A stretch of 64,000 bases of DNA from assembly GCF_004193775.1 (NCBI RefSeq), contig NC_041018.1, positions 32,261,940 through 32,325,939 on the forward strand, given 5' to 3'. The number at the start of each line of letters is the position of its first letter. Within the stretch, counting starts at the first letter, position 1. The notes under the pieces were generated by a model that did not search any database, was not told the origin of the DNA, and saw nothing but the letters and a program-made list of their open reading frames with translations. This document shows, piece after piece, positions 34,922 to 44,957 of this stretch. This DNA is from Glycine soja (taxonomy: Eukaryota; Streptophyta; Magnoliopsida; Fabales; Fabaceae). The translations under genes and the position numbers were made by a program.

Positions 34922-36330
34922 GGTGTTGTGTGTGTGTGCGCCTCAAAAATAAATAAAGTTTACCATAAATTTTGATATACTTTGACCAATAGTTTATATT
35001 ACAAATAATTTTAACATTACTGTTTCAAACAAAATATTCCAAAATGAAAATAAATTGATTATAAAATTTAACCGAACAAAATGTTTCATGGACTTAGTGA
35101 AAATAAAAAACATCACTGATTAATAAATTAAATTTTACTGTCATGTTCTATAAATTTTAAATAAAAATACATTTTGCAAAAAATTGGATGAAAGAGCGTA
35201 TAACGAGGCGACACTGGTAACACAGACACAACTGGGTACCAAAGACAAAGAAAACAAAAACACATTGATACCTGCTATATAATTGTACTTTAATAGTAGA
35301 AAATCAAGCAAAATTGTCTTTGAAAATAATTATATAGTAGTTATTTGCGCTTAAATATTAAAGAATTGATGTTTTGTTTAATTTTGCCTGCACATGTAAA
35401 AATGGAGGTTCTAAAAGCAAAGAGTGGGGAATAACGAACAAAAAAAATAAGAAATGAGCAAATGAAGGTATGCATGCATTAGTTTTCGGGGTTAGACGCT
35501 CGAGAGAGGATAACTTCTAATAGAAAAACAAGAAAAAGATATCCTAATAAAATCATTGCTAGACATAGAGTGATTGCATTATGTCCATGCGTCAAAGCAA
35601 ACGTCTAGAATTATAACTTCATGCATTTTATCTATTGAGTCTTTGCAAAGGCATTTGAGACATAAATAGGTAAAATATGCTTGTCATCGTGAACCATCAG
35701 GGGCAAGTAAATGAACAGATGTGGGTAGGATAGAATCACCTCAATTGGTAAACAAAAAATCATAAAATCATACATCATAGGCAAATAGGACATGGCAGGT
35801 CCCAACATTACCATATGTTATCTTTTTTTATGTCTTTTATTTATGTCATCTTTTACTTTTCTTATCTTATCTTTTTTTAGCTTTATCATCTTTTAATTTC
35901 TATCTTTTATTTTTATCTTTAATATTTATGTTATATATTATCTTTCTTTATCCTTTAATTTAAATTTGTTATCTCTTGCTTAAAAAAATTGGATTTGCAT
36001 TAATCTAAGTACAAATAAAGTACATGTGGATTCGACACTCGGACTTATGAGTACTTTACTACTTGTGACAATTTCGTACACTTGTCAAAGGCCTCAACAC
36101 ACATTTTTTTAAGTTAATTTATATTTTGTTAAAAAAACAACGGTAATTTTTTTACACATATTAAAAACATTAATCAATAAAAAATTAAATTACAGTTATG
36201 TATCAGGCTATTATGAAACAACAACAGAAGGAATTTTCAATAAATAAAACCTCCAAATTTTATTTGTTGGATTTCGTGTTATGTCATAAGTGGCTGACTC
36301 AAACCACCATAATGACCACTGACATTCATT
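34922..36330. other. Intergenic DNA
   Basis: A GT-rich run at 34,926-34,940, poly-T/C tracts at 35,820-35,960, and a retroelement-like block around 35,990-36,090 (GTGGATTCGACACTCGGACT). No gene seen. Confidence 0.5.
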
Positions 36331-37483
36331 AACTCTAAAAATGATTGAGGTTGATACTTCGTACGTGGGATATTGTTTCCGTGCAAAAGTGCATTTTGCT
36401 CCTTTTGGTATGTACAGAATATGCCCTGCACCTTCAAGCCAACTGTTGACATGAATCTTAATTTTGAGGAGGCACAGGTTTGTGCATATGTCTTCAACCC
36501 TAAAGTGGACCCGAGGTACATCCGGTGACGTGTTACTCATAAAAATTATATAACTTATGATTGATATATATTCATGGGTATTTTTTTGTTCGATGTTCAC
36601 AACTACAATTGTTTTTTTTGTACATCTTTATATTAGCGGCAACAACATTTTGTTTGGGGGTAGGAAACAACTTGGGCACGCAACAAAACTTTCAGTCGTT
36701 GTGTCCCAATAAGCCAATTAGGGAGGAGGTATATGGTTATTTGTACCGAAACTATCCTATTGTTTACATGCTACAAATTGGCGTCAAACTTTATGTTTGA
36801 AAATTTGTTATGCAATTGCTGCCAGATTATACTCTTCATGGCTCTGAAGGTTGCTTACAGCCAACTATACCGCACTAGGAGTGTTTGGTGTATGCCCCCA
36901 GCTTTTGCGGTATGTGATACATTATGTGGTAATTTAATACAACACAAATATTAATTAACGTTTATAATTTTTGTAATTAATTGCAAAAAATGACATTTCA
37001 ATTTGATTACAGCTGGATGTAATTGATGGGACTCCTGTGGAAACAGTCATGCTGCATTATGGAAAGGATTGGATGCCTTCATTTTCAAACTTAAAGCTGG
37101 TAAATAATGTTTTCAAGTCAATGCAACTGATCATTAACGAGAAAAAATGTAAATAATTGTGTACAAATACTTGTAATGAAACTAAAATGATGTTCGCGCT
37201 TGACACACGGAACAAAAAGTAATTATTATTACGGGGTATATATTAATTTAACCATATTTTATTTTGTTCAGATATATATACCCATTGGTGAAAATATGGA
37301 TCATTGGTATTTGATGGTCATAGACTTGCCTGGAAAAAAAATATTTCATCTCGATTGTGACCTGATAAGTCAAACGGCATATGATCGAAAAGATACTATT
37401 AAAATCATGGTTTGTTTATATTGTTTCAATTTATTAATTATCAAATTAATGACATTTTCATATGTACATTGACTAACCATCAC

Positions 37484-37529
<46 letters not shown>

Positions 37530-38077
37530 AACAGGCCAAGTTGATGCTGAGTATTCTGGAAAGTGTGTTTGAAACACAAGATTTAATTTTTGGATTTGCT
37601 GGAATGGATAACTAGGATATTATGGAACCCAGGGGAATACCTAATTGTGGATCCAGGTGACTTTCATAAACATAACCCATTCACTATAAATTGATGTTAT
37701 ATTTCAAAAAAATGAAATGCAAAATATGGTTATTGGTTAATTGCAGTGAAAAGTCAGCATTATGGGTCCTAGAATGGATGCAAATGGAGGAGTCATTTGT
37801 GAGTCTCTTGTATGGAGTGGTAAGAATGTTGGAAATGTTAATCAAATTTGTTAACTTTTATTAACATATTTATACAAACCACATATTTGGTTTGATGTAG
37901 TCCATAATGTATACAATAATTGTCCTAATTTATGACATAAAACTGCAATTAGATGAAAAGGCCGTTAGAATGAAGGTGGCAATGATCCTACTTTTAGGGA
38001 CACACAACCAGTACAAGGCAGAGTTGATTAGAAATGCAGAGCGCACTTGGCATGACTCTATTCATGGAAAACATTGA
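36330..38077 (+). pseudogene. Second Ulp1-like (C48) protease gene, decayed
   Basis: Plus-strand pieces: MPCTFKPTVDMNLNFEEAQV near 36,420; FQSLCPNKPIREEVYGYLYR near 36,690; KVAYSQLYRTRSVW (36,847-36,908, donor GTATG); LDVIDGTPVETVMLHYGKDW (37,013-37,100); IYIPIGENMDHWYLMVIDLP with IFHLDCDL (37,271-37,409); AKLMLSILESVFETQDLIFG (37,535-); ALWVLEWMQMEESF (37,747-37,820); LDEKAVRMKVAMILLLGTHN ending in TGA 38,075. His (DHWYL) and Asp (HLD) of the Ulp1 triad are visible. Where Ulp1 proteases usually have D-C-G the sequence reads K-S-A, so the catalytic Cys appears lost. A stop follows AGMDN and a frameshift separates the first pieces. The order and linker sequences differ from the 29-31 kb gene, so this is a different subfamily. 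Confidence 0.65.
37484..37527. repeat. (AT)n(GT)n microsatellite in an intron
   Basis: About six AT followed by about 16 GT dinucleotides. It lies just before the acceptor AAACAG of the Ulp1-like gene. Confidence 0.95.
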
Positions 38078-39100
38078 GGATCCATATTTTTTTTTTACTA
38101 ATTTTGGGTGAGGATCAGTATGTTTTTTTTACAATTTTTTGGTGGTCAACAGCATGGCCAATAATTTAATATATGTTTAATATTGCATATGAAAGGCATT
38201 ATTACAAAATATTCATTATAAAATGTAGGACATGAGGGATATGTGCATGACCACACTTGCAGGTCAACAAAGAGATGACACCACCAATCAAACACAACAA
38301 AGATGAATCCTATTTTATTGAGAGAAGCCAAAGTGACATTGGCCACAACTATGTTATACCTACTTTGGTTTCATTATCTATGGACTATGGCCTACTTTAA
38401 TTTACGAAGTTGGCTCTTTGTCAATCTTTGTCTATGAGGCATTGTAATGCACTCATTAAGTTTTGACCACTTGCTGTAATTAAAGTTTGCACAATATCAA
38501 ACAATGTAACATATGTGGCTTCTTTATTGCAATGCTTATAGCGGTTGTTGCTTCCTTCATTTGTGTCATTTCCCCATGAATTATCTCCTTTGTTTCCAAT
38601 CTTTTGGGTTGACTTTAAAAGCTGCTAAGGGCTTCAATCTTCATTTTATTTTATGCCATTTTGGCTAGCCTTATTTCTGTATCATTGCTCTGATTTGTTG
38701 TGGACTTGTGGTTTAATTTTTGTAACAGGCTACAGCAACAACGTTGGTTTTACCAAACAACTTGTCAGACAACTTAACATCGTCGAAGGTATAGGTTCTT
38801 CTATTTTGCTTTTATTAAAACGACGTTTATGATTTTTTTTTGGTATGATTTTATTTAGTGTTTATGGATGCTTCGTTCATATTTTCCCCTAAAACTCATA
38901 TATTTCATAAATTAAATTTGTTTAAAAATAATTGCCTCAGTCGACATTGCATGTAAAAAAATATTAAATTAATTTAACGAACCTCAACGTATTTAAAACA
39001 TAACCAAAATAATATTTAAAACTATGTAAAACATGTACATGCAAAAACAAATAATTTTAAAATCTTTCAATTATTTTAATTAATAAAGATCAAATGCATG

Positions 39101-39136
<36 letters not shown>

Positions 39137-39420
39137 TACTTATAGTTATTTCTTTAATATTTTTCATTCTACTGGAATTTAAACAACCAATACAAATTAA
39201 TTTTACAACAAAATTCGGTAGCCATTACCAAAAAAAAAAAACACTTCAGCTGCCTGCACCACGACAACTCCACAATTCCCAGGTTCCTTTGTATTCCCCC
39301 ACCTACATCTTTTTGCCAACTACTAACTCACCCACACTTGTCCAAAAAAACATTTCTTCTGCACACAGCACACATCCACGCCCCATTCCTTTGGGAAAAA
39401 ACACTGAAACGACTGCCACC
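38078..39420. other. No gene recognised
   Basis: Mostly AT-rich. An (ATT)n run at 39,101-39,137 and a poly-A run at 39,231-39,241 are the only clear features. The last 180 bp are C-rich and form the leader of the B3 gene that follows. Confidence 0.5.
39101..39137. repeat. (ATT)n microsatellite
   Basis: About 12 TTA/ATT units. Confidence 0.95.
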
Positions 39421-41163
39421 ATGAGTTCAGACCCATCTTCGAACTCAACCGACACAACCATCAGTTCGGACTCTTCATCTGATACAAGCAAGGCAAGTCT
39501 AAAACGAATAACTGACTTACCTTGTCCATTTCTTTTTAATATGTTAATCTAAGTTTTTATGTGTCGATCGGTGTTGTCAGTACATGGTTAGGTGTTCATC
39601 TTGTCTTCTGCTATTCTGTTATGAGCCGAAACTTCTTGCATAGTTCATCTTTTCAATGCATGCATCCATATGTTTTGACTCAATAATTGTTTTATCAACT
39701 TTGACTTCAAAATTTAAAACCAAACAATATATAAATAATTTTTGCAAATTTACTTTTTTTTACCTTTCACTGCCACACCACAAAAAAACAATTTTCTTTT
39801 CCAGTGTTTCTTCTGTTCTTTGATATCAAATTTGTAATATTCCATTCATGCATGGTGATTGAATCTAATGCACTCCTGGTAGGATCCCTACCATCAAATT
39901 CTAATAGCATTATGTTTTTTTCTAATTTTTCACTGACCCAGATTGAAGGACTGATATAGGTCATATGTAAATTAATTATACTTTAGTTTAATTTACACCA
40001 TATATGAATTTCGTTGACCTACATTTTTCTGTTGTTATTCTTCAATCTGTATTCCAATCGAATGACACTTTATCAGAGTAGCCTGTCTGCATCAAAACCT
40101 TCAACTCCAAAATACAATTTATATAACCTGCCAACTTAACAACAAATTTAACCATCAAAATTTCATCCACAATATTATACGAGCATTTAAGGTTGTAAAA
40201 ACACTGCTGAAATTTGCAATTTCTTGAGTTCACACACCTATTTGCTTTTACTCATTGCATGATAGCCTGATTAATTTCATTATGTTATTGTTATTGTCCA
40301 TATATTTTGACATACTTTGTTATAATTATTGTGCTCTATCTCACTACAGATTCAATATCCACTTAACACATAACACTTAATCATGCAGTTCACAGCACCA
40401 TTCCATAATGATACAGTTATCTTATAAGCCCAAATTGTTTTTCTTTTTTGTTCTTTGATTGCCATAATCTGATTTACTTTTTCTCACTATGATTTTTTGC
40501 AGGACACCATAGAAGTGCCTTCTTTTTACCACCAACAGTGGCCAGTATACCCTAGGTTTGTCCACTTTAGATATGATGGAACCATGTTCTATATCAGACT
40601 AAGAGAGCATTGGCAGAAAGTCTACTTTGCCGATGGACTAAAGCACTTCAGAAAAGATTTACAAATTTTTTAATTTGTGACCATTAAATTCTTGGCATGC
40701 GAAAACAACTCCACTTTTGACATGTATTTCATCCCCTCACTACAACACCAGAGTTGCGCAAGGCCATGCCTCTTCTCAAGAGAGCATATTTGGACACTTG
40801 AAATTACACAGTCAATGCTTGCTGCACCGGAACCGCTGGTAACCATGACAACATGTTCCAACTTCTTTATACAAATTGTTGCTTATATATGACACTGTTT
40901 TTTCTACCCTCCAGAGACTTCCAAATTGTGTCATGACACATGTTAATGCCTATGGTAAACACATGACCATCCTGAGAAGAATTGGACCTCCATTACATTG
41001 GAATGTTGTGGTCCTTCACATTGGAATGAGCCAGAGATATGTTGTACAACCATGGTATCAATTCCTCACGGATAGTGATTTCTCACACGGCGATAAGGTC
41101 TCCTTCTATTACAGGAGCAAAGATAAAATATGGGAAATTGTCATCCGCCGCAACAAAAATTGA
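39421..41163 (+). pseudogene. B3-domain (REM-like) gene, copy D, best preserved
   Basis: Plus-strand three-exon model. Exon 1 39421-39492 (Ser/Thr/Asp-rich, MSSDPSSNS...), with a GC donor (GCAAGT). Exon 2 40503-40838 (acceptor TTGCAG, donor GTAACC) carries IEVPSFYHQQWPVYPRFVHF, RLREHWQKVYFADGLKHF, VTIKFLACENNSTFDMYF and LEITQSMLAAPEPL. Exon 3 40915-41163 (acceptor CTCCAG) carries RLPNCVMTHVNAYGKHM, VQPWYQFLTDSDFSHGDKVS and WEIVIRR, stop TGA. All exons keep phase 0. Two B3-type folds would be encoded. The only lesion I see is TAA at 40671-40673 in exon 2, six codons after the HFRKDL motif. It could be a short one-domain protein, but a pseudogene is more likely. Confidence 0.7.
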
Positions 41164-42301
41164 GATTATTAAAATCATTTTATGTACTTTAAGTTGTGGA
41201 TCTTTTTCACTTCCCTAAACAATTTGCTTATTTCACTTTCAACACTAAATATATTATCAATATTGAATCTATTGTTATTTGCACATTACCTTTTATTTAT
41301 GTCTGCTCTAAAAAACAAATTAATATACATGCAAATGTATAATGGTTTAAGTGGAATATAACTATAGCTTTCTTTTCATTCGTCGGGCCCAAGCAATAGT
41401 TCCAAATTTCATATATCTGCCACGTTATTCAAGTTTTTTGAACTTCCCATTCTTACCAATTTTCGCAACTCTACAAATTAACAGGCCACAAATTTCTTAA
41501 TGGTACATCAGTATATAAATGCCATATAATCTTTTTATAACAATTATATAAAAAAGTCACAATTATCATGATTTTTTATTGACTGATAGTAGAAGTACAT
41601 ATTTTTACTATCTATAAAAATTAAAATTTAACAAAACTATGTTGTTATTAAAAAATTTATTTATTGACTACTATCTACACATATTAGTTACTTAGTCGGT
41701 ATTATGGCAAAGGGAGAAGTTCACCTATAGATGGATAAAGTGTTTTTCCTAAAATGCTTAAGCTACAGATGCCTTGTCCTAGGAATGGGCCAGCCTCTCC
41801 TCCCCCTAACTTTTTATTAACCCCAAATAATAAAAAATGCTTATGTTTCATCAAATGACCCTCTCCCGTACCTTTGCATAGCGACGACCCGCTGGCCACT
41901 AGGGTATGTTTACTTACTTACTAATAACATTCTTCTTCAATAATTCCTCTAACACAACTCAGATGACAACCTCAAATTATTTAAATGTTCAAATTACATC
42001 GACTTATATGTATGTAACTGCCCCTCAATGATTGATTTCAACACAAATTTCTTAACAGTAACAATAACATTAGGATTTCCAGTTTATCACAAATGAAATA
42101 TATCATCATTAAGGAATATATCATCATTACTATGTCAGTCTACCCAATAAATATTTCATTCACAACATTACCAAATTTTAACACCCATTATATCTTCTTT
42201 CATTAACATTCCAATTCAAAAATTCCACAATTACAATGTGCACATTACAAAAAACCAATAACCATTTGCCAAATTACATTCCCCCCTGTTATATCATCAA
42301 A
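41164..42301. other. No gene recognised
   Basis: A block at about 41,700-41,910 (AAGTGTTTTTCCTAAAATGC... TAGCGACGACCCGCTGGCCA) is less AT-rich than its surroundings and looks like part of a dispersed repeat. It could not be assigned. Confidence 0.45.
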
Positions 42302-42710
42302 TTATACTCCTTTGCTACATAATAAACACACTAACAAGCAAATACAGACCCAACAAACAACCAATACAATCCATATAAATTTTTCCTTCATCTTCATGTC
42401 ACTCATCCTGCTTTGCAAATCCTTTTCCCTCAACTTCAATTCATCAACCTCCTTCATCAAGGCTACAATGATCTTTTTTTGACGATTGTTGCCAACTGAA
42501 TCATGCCACTGAAAAAAATTACACCCTTTCCTACCTGTATCCTACATGCCCAAAATAACCAAAAACAATCAACAATTAACACATAACATAACCCCTACCA
42601 AATTAATATTCCTTGCCTTGTATAGACCACAACCATAAAAACGCCTCCCTGGATTTTTCTCAGTCCACAATGTCACTAGTGGAGGCTTTATGTTACAGAG
42701 ACAAAACACG
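42302..42710 (-). pseudogene. GRF-type zinc-finger protein, C-terminal exons
   Basis: Two minus-strand exons. The first (about 42,617-42,707) reads VFCLCNIKPPLVTLWTEK, then NPGRRFYGCGLYK. The second (42,302-42,541, acceptor ATGTAG) starts DTGRKGCNFFQWHDSVGNNR, continues with a Lys/Glu-rich coiled coil (LMKEVDELKLREKDLQSRM) and ends with a hydrophobic segment (WIVLVVCWVCICLLVCLLC) before stop TAA. The C-x-C ... C ... GCNFFQW pattern is the GRF zinc finger, which in plants often occurs in short proteins with a coiled coil and a C-terminal membrane anchor. A 28-bp tandem duplication at 42,692-42,747 sits in the first exon and shifts the frame upstream, so no complete start can be drawn. Such small GRF genes are often found inside MULE-like elements. 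Confidence 0.7.
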
Positions 42711-42747
42711 CGGCTCTATGTTACAGAGACAAAACACGCAATTGTGG
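42692..42747. repeat. 28-bp tandem duplication
   Basis: TGTTACAGAGACAAAACACG followed by CGGCTCTA, then the first 23 bases again. The length is not a multiple of three and it disrupts the GRF exon. Confidence 0.85.
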
Positions 42748-42869
42748 GTCTCAGAGGTGTACGAGGACAAACTCCTTTCCATGGCACCGTTTACGGAGGA
42801 CAACAACCCCTTAACCCCTTAAACACCTTTTAAACAAGACTTGTTTACCACAATTTCAGCCCCAATGAC

Positions 42870-43860
42870 AACTCTTTTCAGATCTCCATCACTGTAATAG
42901 CAGCCACAACCTAATATTATAAATACTAATAGACATCATGTGCAACTCTATATTACAACAATTACCACATAAAACATGTCAAATTACATGAATGACCAAA
43001 TGTTCCAAAGGATTGAAAAAGGCTATTCATAACTTTATCACTTGTTCCACTTCTTGCACTTCTTCAGCTTGTTCCACGAACATGTCAACTCAACAAGGTT
43101 AATCATCCAAATCATCCCATATTCATATAAACATCATACAACTAACTTAATCTTCCTTTTCCTTAAAAATTCTCCATCCAAATCCCCCATTTTCCACAAT
43201 CCACACCTTGCAAACTAACACCTATATTGCAAAACTACTGCTCATACAGACCGCATGCATCTTCAAAACTACAACACATAACATAACAACACAGAACAAC
43301 ATTGAGGCAAACCATTTTGCAAAATGAAAATCAATCAAAACAACAATATAACAACGAAAAAATAACTAATAGGGACAACTGAACAAACTGCAACACTAAC
43401 AATAAAAACCAATAAAAGAGTGGAAATACCTTCACCAAATACGGACTTCCTCGAAGTGATGACCAAATTTTACATGACTCCTCACAGCTGCCTTAACCCT
43501 GACGTGCTTGCCATTTGCATCACCAATCACCAACCAACACCGAACAAACAAAAACAAACGTAAAAACCCAAACACGACGGTAAGCCAAACCCGACATTCA
43601 AACTGCTGTTTTTTCACAACTAAGCCTTACCTTTCTCGAGGTTTTTGACGTCGTAGGACGAAACCCTCAATGTTAGTTGCGGATCTGGCCCCGAAGCTCC
43701 CCCAACCTTGGTTTTCTTTCGTCTTCTTTTTCAATCTTGCTCAACGAACACAACTTTCAGCTTCGATCATTTTACCGCGACCAAGCCAATGTTCTACTCA
43801 ATAGTGCTGAACGAAGACATGGCTTTGCTTCAATCGCAAAATCACCACCTCTGCTAGGGT
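42870..43860. other. No gene assigned
   Basis: Upstream of the GRF fragment on its strand. It may contain leader exons (a GC-richer part at 43,430-43,800), but no domain is readable. Confidence 0.4.
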
Positions 43861-43941
43861 ATGCAAGGTTCTACTTTTCGCGAAAGGGGAAACTGGAGCA
43901 TATGCAAGGTTCTACTTTTCGCGAAAGGGGAAACTGGAGCG
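43861..43941. repeat. 41-bp tandem duplication
   Basis: Two adjacent copies beginning ATGCAAGGTTCTACTTTTCG, at 43,861 and 43,902. Confidence 0.9.
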
Positions 43942-44152
43942 TTCTTCCTCATTACAACCCGTTACCCTACCCTCAACAGATCCCAACCATTTAATTTTTT
44001 AATATTTCAATCCGACGAACGCGATTCATTCGTTGTTTTTTTTACATGGTTCTTCTATCAACCGGTAACCCTTGACACATCCCAACCATTAAATATTTTA
44101 ATCTTCATATCCAATGGATAAGAATCAAACGTTGCTTTTTTCAAAACTTTCG

Positions 44153-44185
44153 TAGGGTGTGAAAGTATTTCACTTTCGCACCCTA
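44153..44185. repeat. Short perfect-stem inverted repeat
   Basis: TAGGGTGTGAAAGT and ACTTTCGCACCCTA face each other across five bases with one mismatch. It may be a transposon terminus pair left by excision or a MITE remnant. Confidence 0.7.
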
Positions 44186-44351
44186 GACACCGTCCTTATT
44201 GTATGCTTGCCCATTGCCAAAGGTTATTTCAATTTTTGTCTTAAGCTTTGTTTGTTGTTGCTCTACTTTTTGTTTAAAAAAATTATACATTGACTGGGTA
44301 GCCATCATTAACGTGTAGGATGATGGAAAATGTGATTTTTTTAATAGGTTA

Positions 44352-44431
44352 ATCCTATTGAAGAGAAGTGGATGGAACAGTTGAGGATGAAGATTGATGG
44401 CTTGTACAAGGAGTTAAAGGTTAAAAAATAG
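44352..44431 (+). pseudogene. Small terminal exon, unrecognised
   Basis: After a TTAATAG acceptor the frame reads VNPIEEKWMEQLRMKIDGLY, KELKVKK, stop. It is a short charged helix, perhaps a coiled-coil tail. Nothing upstream on this strand joins to it. Confidence 0.3.
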
Positions 44432-44957
44432 TGTTTTTTCTATGTTTTATATGTTGTAGCATATTTAGGGATGTTGTAACTCATTGCTAACATTGAATGA
44501 AATGGTAATGTAAGTTGTCAGTTTAGGAATGATCTAACTCCTTGCTAACATTGAATGAAATTGTAACATAAGTAGTTGGTTTAGGGATGATGTAACTTGT
44601 TATGTAATTCCATTTTATACTAATTATAATGGGTTTCGTAGACTATATTGTTAGTAAGTTGTATTGTGCATGGACTAAAATGACATTAAGTTATATTGTT
44701 CATGGACTTATTTGCCAATAAATTGTAAACACCGAGTATTGAATTTGCATTTTGTTTGCATCATGCAAGAATTGGTTTACATTGAGTAGGAGGTAGAAGG
44801 AACAAATTTTTAACCCAAAAACAATTACTGGACCAAAGTTTATTCATTTCTTTACCTTGCGATGTGGTGTAGACCACAAGAGGTTAGGCTTCATCTTCTA
44901 ATAACATAAAAAAGCTTTGTCACGGTGGCTGTGGAAGTCATCAAAGTTGTCACTCTT
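44432..44957. other. No gene recognised
   Basis: Contains two direct repeats with GATGTAACTC/GATCTAACTC and GCTAACATTGAATGAAAT at about 44,470-44,580. Confidence 0.5.

Noticed and set aside
36211..36600. 129-codon minus-strand ORF
   Set aside because: The plus strand here reads a Ulp1-gene-like segment (MPCTFKPTVDMNLNFEEAQV), so the minus frame is a shadow.
43677..44121. Two overlapping plus-strand ORFs around a 41-bp duplication
   Set aside because: Their length depends on the tandem duplication, and no homology is recognised.
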